Shown: positions 33,417 through 42,271 of the stretch, in pieces
Numbering within the stretch: position 1 is the stretch's first letter
Layout: the number at the start of each line of letters is the position of its first letter
NCBI GenBank assembly: GCA_015067635.1
Contig: SVMA01000005.1
Span: 1 to 64,000 of the forward strand
Reading direction: 5' to 3'
Origin: Oscillospiraceae bacterium
Lineage (GTDB): Bacteria > Bacillota > Clostridia > Oscillospirales > Oscillospiraceae
DNA: 64,000 nucleotides
Notes under the pieces: model-generated
Databases searched by the model: none
The model's input: the letters and a program-made list of their open reading frames with translations, nothing else
What the model was told of the DNA's origin: nothing
Translations under genes and position numbers: made by a program

Positions 33417-34835
33417 ATGACGGAATTTATGAATCAGGACTTCCTTTTGAAGTCCGAGGCGGCAAAAAAACTCTATCACGAGCATGCAGAAAAAATGCCC
33501 ATCATTGATTACCATTGTCATATCAATCCCATGGAGATCTATGAGGACAAGCGGTATAAAACTGTCACCGAGGTTTGGCTTGGCGGTGACCACTACAAGT
33601 GGCGCGCTATGCGGTCCTGCGGTGTGCCGGAATACTATATTACCGGTCCGGCTTCGCCGGCAGAAAAGTTCCAAAAGTGGGGAGAAACCATCCCGAATCT
33701 GATCGGAAACCCCCTCTATCACTGGACGCATCTGGAGCTGCAGCGGTATTTTGGTATCACTGAGCCACTGACAGGTGAAAATGCCATGGAGATATACGAA
33801 AAGGGCAATGAGATTCTGGCACAGCCGGATATGTCTGTTCGGGGAATTATCCGCAAGTCCGGTGTCAAGCTGATTTGCACCACCGATGATCCGGTGGATG
33901 ACCTGAAAGCACATGAGCTGTTGGCTGCGGATCCTGCCGCACCGGCAGTGGTTCTGCCTGCCTTCCGTCCGGACAAAGCCATGCGGGCAGATAAAAAGAC
34001 CTTTCCTGCCTATGTGGCACAGCTGGAACAGGTGGTGGGCTATGCCATCAATACTGTCGCAGATATGCGCAAGGCACTGAATGACCGGATCGCCTATTTT
34101 GCGGACCGTGGCTGCTGTGTATCCGACCATGCGCTGGATTACTGTTTCTGCGTGGAAGCGGACGAAGTGACACTGGATGATATTTTTGCCCGTGCCAAGT
34201 CCGGCAAGGGAATCACCTGGGAGGAACAGCTGGCATACCACAGTGCGCTTTTGCTGTCCGTAGGTCAGGAGTATTACAAGCGGGACTGGGTGATGCAGTT
34301 GCATTTTGGCTGCCTGCGGGACAATTCCGGAAAGATGTTTGCCAAGCTGGGACCGGATACCGGCTTTGATTCCATGAATGATGCGGCCAATGCGGTTGGA
34401 TTGGCGAAACTGTTGGGGGCGCTGGAACAGGCGGATGCCTTGGGCAAAACCATTTTGTATTCCCTGAATCCGGCAGATAATGGGATCATCGGAACCATCA
34501 TGGGCGGCTTCCAGACGGACAGCAAGATCCCCGGAAAGATTCAGCAGGGCTCTGCCTGGTGGTTCAATGACCACAAATCCGGTATGGAAGAGCAAATGAA
34601 GAGTCTGATGAATCTGGGGGCAATGGGCACCTTTAACGGCATGCTCACAGATTCCCGGAGCTTCCTTAGCTACACCCGACATGAATACTTCCGCAGAATA
34701 CTCTGCAACCTGTTTGGCCAGATGGTAACCGATGGGGAATATCCCGCAGATTGGGTGCGTTTGGGACAAATGGTGGAAAATATCAGCTATAACAATACCC
34801 TGCATTATTTCGGATTTGACCGTTTTTTGAAATAA
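33417..34835 (+). CDS. uxaC: Glucuronate/galacturonate isomerase
   Basis: Isomerises D-galacturonate to tagaturonate and D-glucuronate to fructuronate. 472 residues, amidohydrolase-like barrel: PIIDYHCHINPMEI near the start, ICTTDDPVDDLKAHE in the middle, MQLHFGCLRDN and the C-terminal SRSFLSYTRHEYFRRILCN. Normal length. Third gene of the operon, 18 bases after uxaA with GAAAAGGAG upstream. No kdgK or kdgA is present in the window, so KDG must be used by enzymes encoded elsewhere. Confidence 0.95.
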   Translation: MTEFMNQDFLLKSEAAKKLYHEHAEKMPIIDYHCHINPMEIYEDKRYKTVTEVWLGGDHYKWRAMRSCGVPEYYITGPASPAEKFQKWGETIPNLIGNPLYHWTHLELQRYFGITEPLTGENAMEIYEKGNEILAQPDMSVRGIIRKSGVKLICTTDDPVDDLKAHELLAADPAAPAVVLPAFRPDKAMRADKKTFPAYVAQLEQVVGYAINTVADMRKALNDRIAYFADRGCCVSDHALDYCFCVEADEVTLDDIFARAKSGKGITWEEQLAYHSALLLSVGQEYYKRDWVMQLHFGCLRDNSGKMFAKLGPDTGFDSMNDAANAVGLAKLLGALEQADALGKTILYSLNPADNGIIGTIMGGFQTDSKIPGKIQQGSAWWFNDHKSGMEEQMKSLMNLGAMGTFNGMLTDSRSFLSYTRHEYFRRILCNLFGQMVTDGEYPADWVRLGQMVENISYNNTLHYFGFDRFLK

Positions 34836-34847
34836 GGAGGCAGAGCG

Positions 34848-35687
34848 ATGCAGATGAAAACCCTTGACCTCTATGAGGAGTATGGACTTTCCAAGCAGGA
34901 GGGTGCTGTTGCACAGTTGACCTGCTGGATTCAGTCTCCCGTAGGAGCCTTTTGTGAAAATCGCACTTATCCTTCGATTTTGGTATTGCCCGGTGGCGGC
35001 TATGCGCTGACCTCTCCCCGGGAAGCAGAGCCGATTGCCATGGCATTTTACAGAAAGGGCTACAATGCCTTTGTGCTGCATTATTCCTGCGCACCGTTGC
35101 GTTTTCCCACCGCTTTGCGGGAAGCGGTTTTGGCAATGGATTATATCCGCAGCCATGCCGCAGAATTTGCCTCCCATCCCAATAAAATTGCGGCCATCGG
35201 TTTTTCTGCCGGTGCACATCTGTGCGGAACCTTGGGAACCATGTATGACAGCCCGGAGGTAGCGGATTTGGTCACCGGAACCCAGGCACGTCCGGATGCG
35301 CTGGCACTGTGCTATCCGGTGGCGGTTTCCTGGGGAAAGACCCACGATGGAAGCTTCCAAAATCTGACAGGGGATGACCGGTCGCTGCGGGAGCGTTTGT
35401 CGTTAGACAGACTGGTGCGTACGGATATGCCGCCGGTGTATTTGTGGCATACTGTTGAGGATTCCGCTGTGCCGGTTCGCAACAGTCTGGTGCTGGCTAC
35501 CGCCCTGAATGAGGCGGATATTCCCCTGGCGATGAATATCTATTATCGGGGACAACACGGACTGTCTTTGGCCAATGAGCAGGTTTACGAGACAGGCAAT
35601 GTGCCGCCCCATACCAAAAGTGTGGAAACCTGGGTGGATTCCTGTACGGAGTTTTTCACCGAAATGGGACTCACCATTGAAGACTAA
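34848..35687 (+). CDS. Alpha/beta hydrolase, carbohydrate-esterase-like (uronate operon)
   Basis: 279 residues, no signal peptide. The oxyanion-hole motif VLPGGGYALTSPREAEP, the nucleophile GFSAGAHL and a late Asp/His (ESVEDSAVP-type WHTVEDSAVPVRN and GQHGLSL) suit the BD-FAE/acetyl-esterase group. As last gene of the uxa operon (12 bases after uxaC, GGAGG upstream of the ATG at 34848), it probably removes acetyl or other ester groups from imported pectic or xylan oligosaccharides. Exact substrate unknown. Confidence 0.82.
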   Translation: MQMKTLDLYEEYGLSKQEGAVAQLTCWIQSPVGAFCENRTYPSILVLPGGGYALTSPREAEPIAMAFYRKGYNAFVLHYSCAPLRFPTALREAVLAMDYIRSHAAEFASHPNKIAAIGFSAGAHLCGTLGTMYDSPEVADLVTGTQARPDALALCYPVAVSWGKTHDGSFQNLTGDDRSLRERLSLDRLVRTDMPPVYLWHTVEDSAVPVRNSLVLATALNEADIPLAMNIYYRGQHGLSLANEQVYETGNVPPHTKSVETWVDSCTEFFTEMGLTIED

Positions 35688-35693
35688 AGAGAA

Positions 35694-35728
35694 ATCCGGA
35701 AGTGCATTGCACTTCCGGATAATTTTTC
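35694..35728. terminator. Bidirectional terminator between uxa operon and LCP gene
   Basis: ATCCGGAAGTGC with GCACTTCCGGAT, a 12-bp perfect stem with T-rich flank on the plus side. Confidence 0.88.
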
Positions 35729-36773
35729 AATCGCTGCCCAGGATATTTTGCAGAATTTTGCGGTTGATGTCAAAATCGATCACCTTGCAGTCGCCCAAAC
35801 TGCCCACACTCATATCCTCATAGGTTCCTGCGGCCGGAATCTGCTGGTTGTTTACATTGGCCGTGGCCAGCATGGGGAACAGAGTCAGAATATAGCCGGA
35901 CAATTCCGATGCGGTCATATCCGTTTTAATATAACCGGCCTTGAGAATCTGACTGGCCAGGGTGACCATTTCATAAGCATTTCTGTTTTTATAGTTGTTC
36001 ATGATCGCGGTCAGCACTTTGCGCTGACGTTGTGCACGCATGGCGTCCATATCAATTTTGCGGATACGGGAGTATGCAAGTGCCTTGGCTCCGTCCAGAT
36101 GCTGCATGCCGGCACGAAGACTCCAACCGTTATTCTTATTCAAATAATTTGCTTCCTTTTGGGTCAGTTCAATGTCCACACCGCCCAGCATATCGACAAC
36201 AGCCCGGAAACCTTCAAAATCAATCATGATATTGGCATCCACGTGTACGCCGAAATTGGAAGCCAGCGTCTGGTTCAGCAGGGCAAGACCGTTCTTCTGC
36301 GCGTAAGCTGCATTCAGTTTGTCATAGCGGTAGCCCGGGATAGAAACATAAGTATCCCGCAGGAAGGAAATCATGGTCAGGGAATTGCTGTTCTTATTGA
36401 AGCTGCAAAGTATCATAGAGTCGGAACGCTGACGGGGTTCGCCGGGACGGCGGTCATCACCGATCAGCAGAATATTGACAACACCCTCCACAGCCAAATT
36501 GGGGTTGCTGGGCAGGGTAGGGGCTGTGACTCTCGGGTCAGTAGCGTCTATGGTGGGAGCTGTAAACTGCGCATCCGGGTCGATGAACGGACCTGTATGG
36601 TAGTCATCATCGATGGAAGTGCCGTTTCCGTTTATGGTGATGGGATTGAGCAGATCCTGTACGGTGATGGTCAAAAACAGCATGACAACAAAAACAATTG
36701 CCAGAAAGGCACACAAAAGCATTAAGCCGATCCGTTGTCCGGAAACATATGCCGGACTTTTGTTGTTTTTCAT
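35727..36773 (-). CDS. LytR-CpsA-Psr (LCP) family cell-wall glycopolymer ligase
   Basis: 348 residues. One N-terminal transmembrane helix (about 14-37), a Thr/Pro-rich spacer, then the LCP catalytic domain: VNILLIGDDRRPGEPRQRSD, DSMILCSF, SFLRDTYVSIPG, KLNAAYA and ALAYSRIRKID with conserved Arg and Asp residues. Such enzymes attach teichoic-acid-like polymers to peptidoglycan using polyprenyl-linked substrates outside the membrane. GGAGG lies 8 bases before the ATG at 36773. A TATAAT lies upstream on the minus strand (36820-36825) but without a clear -35. Confidence 0.92.
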   Translation of the reverse strand: MKNNKSPAYVSGQRIGLMLLCAFLAIVFVVMLFLTITVQDLLNPITINGNGTSIDDDYHTGPFIDPDAQFTAPTIDATDPRVTAPTLPSNPNLAVEGVVNILLIGDDRRPGEPRQRSDSMILCSFNKNSNSLTMISFLRDTYVSIPGYRYDKLNAAYAQKNGLALLNQTLASNFGVHVDANIMIDFEGFRAVVDMLGGVDIELTQKEANYLNKNNGWSLRAGMQHLDGAKALAYSRIRKIDMDAMRAQRQRKVLTAIMNNYKNRNAYEMVTLASQILKAGYIKTDMTASELSGYILTLFPMLATANVNNQQIPAAGTYEDMSVGSLGDCKVIDFDINRKILQNILGSD

Positions 36774-36948
36774 ATTGGAGCCTCCAAACTATCGGCAGTC
36801 TGCCGAAATATTATCTGCTATTATACTGCTAATCGACAGAAAAAGCCAGTACTTTCAATAAAAAAAATAATAAAAATTTTTACGAGGCGCAGTCTACTCC
36901 CTTAGTGTATCGGCAGACGGGCGTTTTTATTCCGTTTATCCGTGGAAA

Positions 36949-36979
36949 CAGCCTGCTCAAATACAGAGCAGGCTGTTAA
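36949..36979 (-). terminator. Hairpin after htrA
   Basis: CAGCCTGCTC pairs with its complement AGCAGGCTG across an 8-base loop just beyond the htrA stop; only a short T run follows, so termination strength is uncertain. Confidence 0.55.
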
Positions 36980-36983
36980 TGAT

Positions 36984-38270
36984 TCAGGGGGTTTCGGGTG
37001 TCTGCTCTTTTTCGCCAAAGGTCAGGGACAATTCCATAACCATCCTGTTACGGTAGACGAAAACCGCGACGGTATTGCCGGGCTCATATTTCCGCAGCAC
37101 CTTGTCCATCTCTGCCAATGTGGTGGTCTCATACTCACCGATGCCGACAATGATGTCTCCAACACGCAAGCCGGCAGTATCCGCAGGAGAATTGGACTCT
37201 ACGGATTCAATGAGCACGCCGAAACCGTTGCGCTTGTTGTTAATGGTAATACCCATATACGGAGTGGAGATATAACCCTTTTCCATCAGTTGGGTAATCA
37301 GATCCTTCACATCGTCAATGGGAATTGCGAAATTAAGCCCTTCAATGTCGTCTCCGGCCACCTTTGCGGTGGTGATACCGACAACCTCACCGTTCATATT
37401 GAACAACGGACCACCGGAATTGCCTGGGTTAATAGCGGAGTCGGTTTGCAGCATGTTGATGACGGAATTTCCGGTTTCCACATCCCGATCCTTGGCACTG
37501 ATGACACCAACAGTCAGCGTGTTGGTGAGTTCGCCCAGGGGATTGCCGATGGCGGCAACCTGATCACCTTCGATCAGATTGGCGCTGCTGCCAAGCTTGA
37601 CGTCGGGCAAGTCGGTTGCGTTGATCTTCAGCAGGGCAAAATCATTGCTTTCATCAAAGCCCACAACGGTGGCATCGTATTCCTGCTGGTCAATGGTGAT
37701 GACGGTCAGTGTCTTGGCATCTTCAATCACGTGATAATTGGTCACGATATAACCGTCAGCAGATATAATGAAGCCGGAGCCGGAGGAAGCCGTCTCTGCC
37801 ACCTGACCAAAGATGTTGGTTGTTATGCCTTGGTTGGAAATCGCAACCACACTGGCCTTGTTTTGGGCATAAACCTTAGCAGGGTCACCATTTGTGGTGC
37901 CGGAAACAGAATTGCCGTTCCCTGTGTAGGAATTGGAATTTACAAAAGTCTGCAGATTTTCAACCTTTTGACTCAATGTGGCAACCTTCAGGGACAGCAG
38001 GTCGTTTTGATTTACCCAATATTTATTGGAATAGAAAGCGGTAATGACACTGCTGACAACCACCAGCACCAGGGCAAGGACAAAGGCAGCAATGACCTGC
38101 AGGGTGATTCTTTTGCCTTTTTTTCGCGGAGGTGCGGGCTGCTCAGCAGGGATGCTATTATGTTCGTAATTGACAGGTTCCTGAGGCCATACCGGTGTGG
38201 ACGGCTGGAAATTTTGCGTCTGCGGAGCCTCGGATGGACGGTATTCCGGGATGTTTTCATTATTTTCCAT
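36984..38270 (-). CDS. htrA: HtrA/DegP-like membrane-anchored serine protease with PDZ domain
   Basis: 428 residues. A Pro/Gln-rich cytoplasmic tail, a transmembrane helix (about 56-80), a trypsin-like protease domain with triad H180 (TNYHVI), D210 (ESNDFALL) and S285 (NPGNSGGPLF), and a C-terminal PDZ domain (about 325-420, SPADTAGLRVGDIIVGIG). Degrades or refolds damaged exported proteins. The ATG at 38268-38270 with GGGAGGAACGAAT upstream is preferred over an upstream extension. Its promoter -10 is overlaid by a palindrome. Confidence 0.95.
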   Translation of the reverse strand: MENNENIPEYRPSEAPQTQNFQPSTPVWPQEPVNYEHNSIPAEQPAPPRKKGKRITLQVIAAFVLALVLVVVSSVITAFYSNKYWVNQNDLLSLKVATLSQKVENLQTFVNSNSYTGNGNSVSGTTNGDPAKVYAQNKASVVAISNQGITTNIFGQVAETASSGSGFIISADGYIVTNYHVIEDAKTLTVITIDQQEYDATVVGFDESNDFALLKINATDLPDVKLGSSANLIEGDQVAAIGNPLGELTNTLTVGVISAKDRDVETGNSVINMLQTDSAINPGNSGGPLFNMNGEVVGITTAKVAGDDIEGLNFAIPIDDVKDLITQLMEKGYISTPYMGITINNKRNGFGVLIESVESNSPADTAGLRVGDIIVGIGEYETTTLAEMDKVLRKYEPGNTVAVFVYRNRMVMELSLTFGEKEQTPETP

Positions 38271-38362
38271 ATTCGTTCCTCCCAATTTTATGTCTATGGT
38301 AATCCTAAGCAGAGGTTGTGAAAAAAGTATGTACACAGAAAAAACATTTTATAAACAGTCGA

Positions 38363-38395
38363 GGATATGATATCCTGTTTTTTTGCAATCGTCAA
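38363..38395 (-). promoter_or_regulatory. htrA promoter with palindrome on the -10
   Basis: TTGACG (38390-38395), 17 bases, TATCAT (38367-38372) on the minus strand. GGATATGATATCC (38363-38375), an inverted repeat with one central base, covers the -10 and could be a repressor site. Confidence 0.65.
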
Positions 38396-38432
38396 GGGGA
38401 AAAACCGGCGGCCAGGAAACCCCAAAGACAAG

Positions 38433-38546
38433 CAACTCGCACGCGTCGGCGTACATAGGTACGGTAGCGTGCGAGTTGTGCAGTAAGTCAAAATGCCTTG
38501 CAGCGCAAGGGTTTTACGCCTTTTCTGTGAATGATCAAATTTTGAC
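38433..38546. repeat. Structured non-coding segment with two nested hairpins
   Basis: A 12-bp perfect stem (CAACTCGCACGC, 38433-38444, with 38467-38478) is followed 8 bases later by an outer stem GTCAAAAT (38487-38494) with ATTTTGAC (38539-38546) enclosing CCTTGC-AGC-GCAAGG. No ORF. It lies downstream of the DUF1540 gene and upstream of the htrA promoter; the interval 38271-38598 contains only these structures, the promoter and one more hairpin. Confidence 0.55.
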
Positions 38547-38571
38547 GGTGGGGGGGTTCCCTGACAGCCTC

Positions 38572-38593
38572 AGCAGCGGCTAAGTGCCGCTGC
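38572..38593 (-). terminator. Hairpin after the DUF1540 gene
   Basis: AGCAGCGGC (38572-38580) with GCCGCTGCT (38585-38593), a 9-bp perfect stem 5 bases beyond the stop; no T-tract follows, so it may be an mRNA-stabilising or weak termination structure. Confidence 0.5.
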
Positions 38594-38598
38594 TAAGC

Positions 38599-38763
38599 TT
38601 ACTTCTTGCGGAAGGATTTACAGTCAGTGCACTGATCCATGGTGGGATTCTGCTCGTGGGTACCAACCAAAATACGATCCAAAGTGCAATAGTTTTCGCA
38701 GTCGCTGTGATAAGCACACTGCTGAACGGTGCATTCAATGCACTTGTTTGCCTTGCAGCTCAT
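38599..38763 (-). CDS. Small cysteine-rich DUF1540 protein
   Basis: 54 residues with eight cysteines: CKANKCIECTVQQCAYHS, then CENYCTLDRILVG, then CTDCKSF near the C-terminus. The pattern CxVxxCxYH, CTxxxIxVG and CxxCxSF is that of DUF1540, found almost only in Clostridia. Metal binding is likely from the cysteine layout; the biological role is unknown. AAAGGAGGAAAAAAT precedes the ATG at 38761-38763, a very strong ribosome site. Confidence 0.85.
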   Translation of the reverse strand: MSCKANKCIECTVQQCAYHSDCENYCTLDRILVGTHEQNPTMDQCTDCKSFRKK

Positions 38764-38842
38764 ATTTTTTCCTCCTTTTTGTTGAATTCGGGATTAGTAT
38801 ACCACGCATTGAAAAAGAAATACGGACAAATTTTTCATGTTC

Positions 38843-38871
38843 TTGCATTTAACTGATTTGTATGATATGAT
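38843..38871 (+). promoter_or_regulatory. Promoter of the rpe operon
   Basis: TTGCAT (38843-38848), 17 bases, TATGAT (38866-38871). Confidence 0.6.
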
Positions 38872-38900
38872 AAAGAAAACAAAAAAGGAGATTTTTTACT

Positions 38901-39551
38901 ATGGCAAAAATTGCACCTTCCATTTTGTCTGCGGACTTTGCAAATATGGAGCGAGATATTCGTGCCTTAAAGGAAGCCGGTGCAGATTGGGTTCACATGG
39001 ATGTGATGGACGGAATTTTCGTTCCCAATATGTCCTTTGGTTTTCCGCTAATTCAGGCCATCCGTCCGCTGACGGATATGCCTTTGGATGTACATCTGAT
39101 GATCGACCGGCCTATCCGCTACGTGGAGCAGTTTGTTAAGGCCGGTGCCGACTGGTTGACCATTCACATTGAAGCAGACCAACCCCACAACACGCTGGAG
39201 GCGTTGGACAAAATCCATGCACTGGGCTGTAAAGCGGCCATTTCCCTCAAACCGAGAACACCTGCAGAAGCTGCCATTCCCTATTTGGAGAAATGCGACA
39301 TGATTCTGGTGATGACGGTAGAGCCGGGCTTTGGCGGGCAGAAATTCATGGCTGACATGATGCCCAAGCTGAAAAAACTGCGTCAAATGCTGGATGAAGT
39401 AAATCCTTCCTGCATCTTGGAGGTGGACGGCGGCGTGGATTCCAATACCTGCGCAGTTTGCAGAGAAAACGGTGCAGATGTACTGGTCGCCGGCTCTGCG
39501 TATTTTAAGGCAGCAGACCGGGCAGCTTTTGTAAAGAAGATTCAAGCATGA
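38901..39551 (+). CDS. rpe: Ribulose-phosphate 3-epimerase
   Basis: Interconverts ribulose-5-phosphate and xylulose-5-phosphate in the pentose phosphate pathway. 216 residues, TIM barrel: IAPSILSADFANMERDI, DVMDGIFVPNMSFG, LDVHLMIDRP, VMTVEPGFGGQKF and LEVDGGVDSNT. Metal-binding His and Asp residues are all present. It overlaps the following GH3 gene by 4 bases (ATGA). Confidence 0.97.
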   Translation: MAKIAPSILSADFANMERDIRALKEAGADWVHMDVMDGIFVPNMSFGFPLIQAIRPLTDMPLDVHLMIDRPIRYVEQFVKAGADWLTIHIEADQPHNTLEALDKIHALGCKAAISLKPRTPAEAAIPYLEKCDMILVMTVEPGFGGQKFMADMMPKLKKLRQMLDEVNPSCILEVDGGVDSNTCAVCRENGADVLVAGSAYFKAADRAAFVKKIQA

Positions 39552-40906
39552 AGCGGCTGTTGTCCGTTTTCCTGCTAACTGCACTTCTGCTTACCGGCTG
39601 CAATACAGCCGATGTTGCGACGAATTCGGAAGCCACGGCATCTTCGGGAGCCGTGGCTCCTCCTGCGACTGGGAATCCTCCTGCAACGACCTTGCCTCCG
39701 GTGACCACAGTGCCACCTGTCACTACGGTGCCGCCGGCGACAACAGTACCGCCTGTGACCGCAGTGCCACCGGCAACTACGAAGCCTCCGGTGACTACAA
39801 AACCGCCGGCGACAACAGTACCGCCTGTGACCACGAACCCGCCTGCGACAAAGCCCCTGGCGGATCCTGTACAGGTGTATCTAAGCAGTATGACTTTAAA
39901 ACAGAAAGTAGGTCAGTTGTTTGCGGTGGCGCCGGAGCAGCTGCTCAGTAAGTACAGCGCGGTGACTAAGGTGACTGACGCGTTGAAGGACGGGCTTACA
40001 AAATATCCTGTGGGTGGTATCATTCTGTTCAGTGAAAATGTGATATCACCGGATCAGCTGAGTGTGCTGAATCGGGAGTTGAAAGCTGCAAGCGGCATCC
40101 CACTGTTCCTTGGTGTGGATGAAGAGGGTGGCCGGGTGGCACGGCTGGCAAATAACAGCGCTTTTGACCTGCCAAAATATGAAAGTGCTGCGTCCGTGGG
40201 TGCCTCCGGCAACCCGGAGGATGCCCGGCTGATGGGTAAGACCATCGGCGCGTACCTGAAAGATTACGGCTTTAATCTGGATTTTGCGCCTGTTGCTGAT
40301 GTGAATACCAACCCTAATAACCCCGTCATCGGCAATCGTGCCTTTTCCTCTGATCCAGTGATCGCAGCCAAGATGGCGGCGGCCTTTTCGGAAGGGATGG
40401 AGGAGGCAGGGATCATATCCACATTCAAGCATTTTCCCGGCCACGGAGATACAGCGGAGGACAGTCACTCCGGTTTGGCGGTGAACCATAAGGACCGGCA
40501 AACGCTGGAAAGCTGCGAATGGCTGCCCTTTTTGAAAGCCGGAAGCAATGATATGGTCATGGTAGGCCATATTGCGCTGCCGGAAGTGACCGGCGGCATG
40601 ACCCCGGCTACCTTGTCTTATGAGATGGTAACAGAGATTTTGAAAAAAGATTTGGGCTTCTCCGGCTTGGTGATCACAGATTCCATGCAGATGGGCGCGA
40701 TTACCGACAGTTATAATTCCGGGGAGGCGGCCGTTGCCGCTTTGAAGGCCGGCTGTGACATTATTTTGATGCCCAATGATTTACCCTCCGCCTTTAATGC
40801 GGTAGTAGATGCGGTAAATAACGGCATTTTGAGTGTGCAATGGCTTGACAGCACCGTGACGCGGATATTAAAATTCAAGCAAACCCATGGAATACTGACA
40901 TTCTGA
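39548..40906 (+). CDS. GH3 beta-N-acetylhexosaminidase-like lipoprotein
   Basis: 452 residues. Lipoprotein signal peptide with lipobox LLTGC (C20). A low-complexity spacer of about 65 residues (about 36-100) built of PPATT/PPVTT units follows, then a single GH3 domain: LFLGVDEEGGRVARL, DFAPVADVNTNPNNP, KHFPGHGDTAEDSHSGLA (catalytic His/Asp dyad as in NagZ) and VITDSMQMGAI (nucleophile Asp). Acts outside the membrane, probably on muropeptide-derived GlcNAc-MurNAc, as in B. subtilis-type NagZ. The Thr/Pro spacer would carry the domain through the wall. Overlaps rpe by 4 bases. Confidence 0.9.
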   Translation: MKRLLSVFLLTALLLTGCNTADVATNSEATASSGAVAPPATGNPPATTLPPVTTVPPVTTVPPATTVPPVTAVPPATTKPPVTTKPPATTVPPVTTNPPATKPLADPVQVYLSSMTLKQKVGQLFAVAPEQLLSKYSAVTKVTDALKDGLTKYPVGGIILFSENVISPDQLSVLNRELKAASGIPLFLGVDEEGGRVARLANNSAFDLPKYESAASVGASGNPEDARLMGKTIGAYLKDYGFNLDFAPVADVNTNPNNPVIGNRAFSSDPVIAAKMAAAFSEGMEEAGIISTFKHFPGHGDTAEDSHSGLAVNHKDRQTLESCEWLPFLKAGSNDMVMVGHIALPEVTGGMTPATLSYEMVTEILKKDLGFSGLVITDSMQMGAITDSYNSGEAAVAALKAGCDIILMPNDLPSAFNAVVDAVNNGILSVQWLDSTVTRILKFKQTHGILTF

Positions 40907-40920
40907 ATTTGGAGAAAAAA

Positions 40921-42186
40921 ATGAAAAAGACACCGTTTGTGACCTTGGAAAAGGCAAAGGAAATTGCGGCGCAAATTCCCACACCTTTCCATATTTATGA
41001 TGAGGCGGGCATTCGGGCAAATGCCCGGGCGCTGAAGGCCGCCTTTGCATGGAATCCCGGCTTCCGGGAATTCTTTGCTGTCAAAGCAACACCCAATCCC
41101 TATATTCTGAAGATCCTGCATGAAGAGGGCTGTGGCTGTGACTGCTCCAGCTATACAGAGCTTTTGTTGTCTGAGGCAGTGGGTATTACCGGCCAGGATG
41201 TGATGTTTTCTGCCAATGTGACGCCGGAGCTGGATATGCGCAAGGCCTGTGAAATGGGTGCGTATATCAATCTGGATGATTCCACCCATGTGGAATTTTT
41301 GGAGCGGGTGGCAGGAAAAGTCCCGGAAACGGTATGCCTGCGCTACAATCCCGGCGGCTCTTTCAGTCTGGGCAACACCATTATGGACATGCCCCGGGAT
41401 GCCAAGTATGGCATGACCGAAGACCAGATGGCCGGTGCGATCAACCGACTGATGAAACTTGGCACCAAGCATTTCGGCATCCATGCCTTTTTGGCTTCCA
41501 ATACCACCACCAATGAGTATTATCCGGAACTGGCGGGCAATCTGTTCCGTCTTGCAGTGCGGCTTCATAATGCCACAGGTGCGCATTTTAGCTTTATCAA
41601 TCTATCCGGCGGCATTGGCGTAGATTACCGCCCGGAACAGCCCTGCTGCAACATTGGCATCATCGGCGAGGGTGTGCGCCAGCGTTATGAGCAGATCCTA
41701 ACCCCCAACGGGATGGATGACATCGCAATTTTCACAGAGTTGGGCCGCTTCATGATGGCCCCTTACGGACATCTGATCTCCACCGTTCTGCACCAAAAAC
41801 ACATCTACCGGGAGTATGTAGGCCTGGATGCCTGTGCGGCTGATTTGATGCGGCCTGCCATGTACGGTGCTTACCATCACATTACCGTACTGGGCAAGGA
41901 AGATGCCATTTTGGACCATGTCTATGATGTGACCGGCGGTCTGTGCGAGAACAATGATAAGTTTGCCATCGAGCGGAGCCTGCCTCAGATCGAGATCGGC
42001 GATATTCTGGCCATCCATGATACCGGTGCTCACGGCCACGCAATGGGCTATAACTACAATGGTAAGCTTCGCTCCGCAGAAGTGCTGCTGCGGCCGGATG
42101 GTTCGTTCAAAATGATCCGCCGCGCAGAGACACCCCAAGACTACTTTGCGACACTGGATAACACAGAATTTACATTTAAGTGCTGA
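40921..42186 (+). CDS. lysA: Diaminopimelate decarboxylase
   Basis: PLP enzyme converting meso-diaminopimelate to lysine. 421 residues, alanine-racemase-type barrel plus beta domain: FFAVKATPNPYIL (K55 binds PLP), CSSYTELLLSEA, FINLSGGIGVDYRPEQ (phosphate loop), ELGRFMMAPYGHLI and GGLCENNDKFA (typical CESxD region, here CENND). The ATG at 40921 has TTGGAGA upstream. Third gene after rpe and GH3. The CENND variant and somewhat unusual length leave a small chance of a related PLP decarboxylase. Confidence 0.87.
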   Translation: MKKTPFVTLEKAKEIAAQIPTPFHIYDEAGIRANARALKAAFAWNPGFREFFAVKATPNPYILKILHEEGCGCDCSSYTELLLSEAVGITGQDVMFSANVTPELDMRKACEMGAYINLDDSTHVEFLERVAGKVPETVCLRYNPGGSFSLGNTIMDMPRDAKYGMTEDQMAGAINRLMKLGTKHFGIHAFLASNTTTNEYYPELAGNLFRLAVRLHNATGAHFSFINLSGGIGVDYRPEQPCCNIGIIGEGVRQRYEQILTPNGMDDIAIFTELGRFMMAPYGHLISTVLHQKHIYREYVGLDACAADLMRPAMYGAYHHITVLGKEDAILDHVYDVTGGLCENNDKFAIERSLPQIEIGDILAIHDTGAHGHAMGYNYNGKLRSAEVLLRPDGSFKMIRRAETPQDYFATLDNTEFTFKC

Positions 42187-42215
42187 TTGACATTTTTTAG
42201 GTTTGTATGTATAAT
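42187..42215 (+). promoter_or_regulatory. Consensus promoter of the Fe-S-scaffold/GGGtGRT operon
   Basis: TTGACA (42187-42192), 17 bases, TATAAT (42210-42215): full match to the sigma-A consensus. Confidence 0.92.
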
Positions 42216-42271
42216 ATTTGCGGAAAATAAGGGGCGAAAGCATTTCGTCTCCATAAGAAAGGAAAATTGCC

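Noticed and set aside
33393..35360. A 655-codon open frame opposite uxaC and the esterase
   Set aside because: Same reason: an antisense shadow crossing two well-identified genes.
39650..39860. A CCGGTGACC/CCTGCGACA repeat array suggestive of CRISPR or a minisatellite
   Set aside because: The unit is a multiple of 3 and reads as PPVTT/PPATT in the GH3 lipoprotein, an in-frame linker. There are no unique spacers of constant length.
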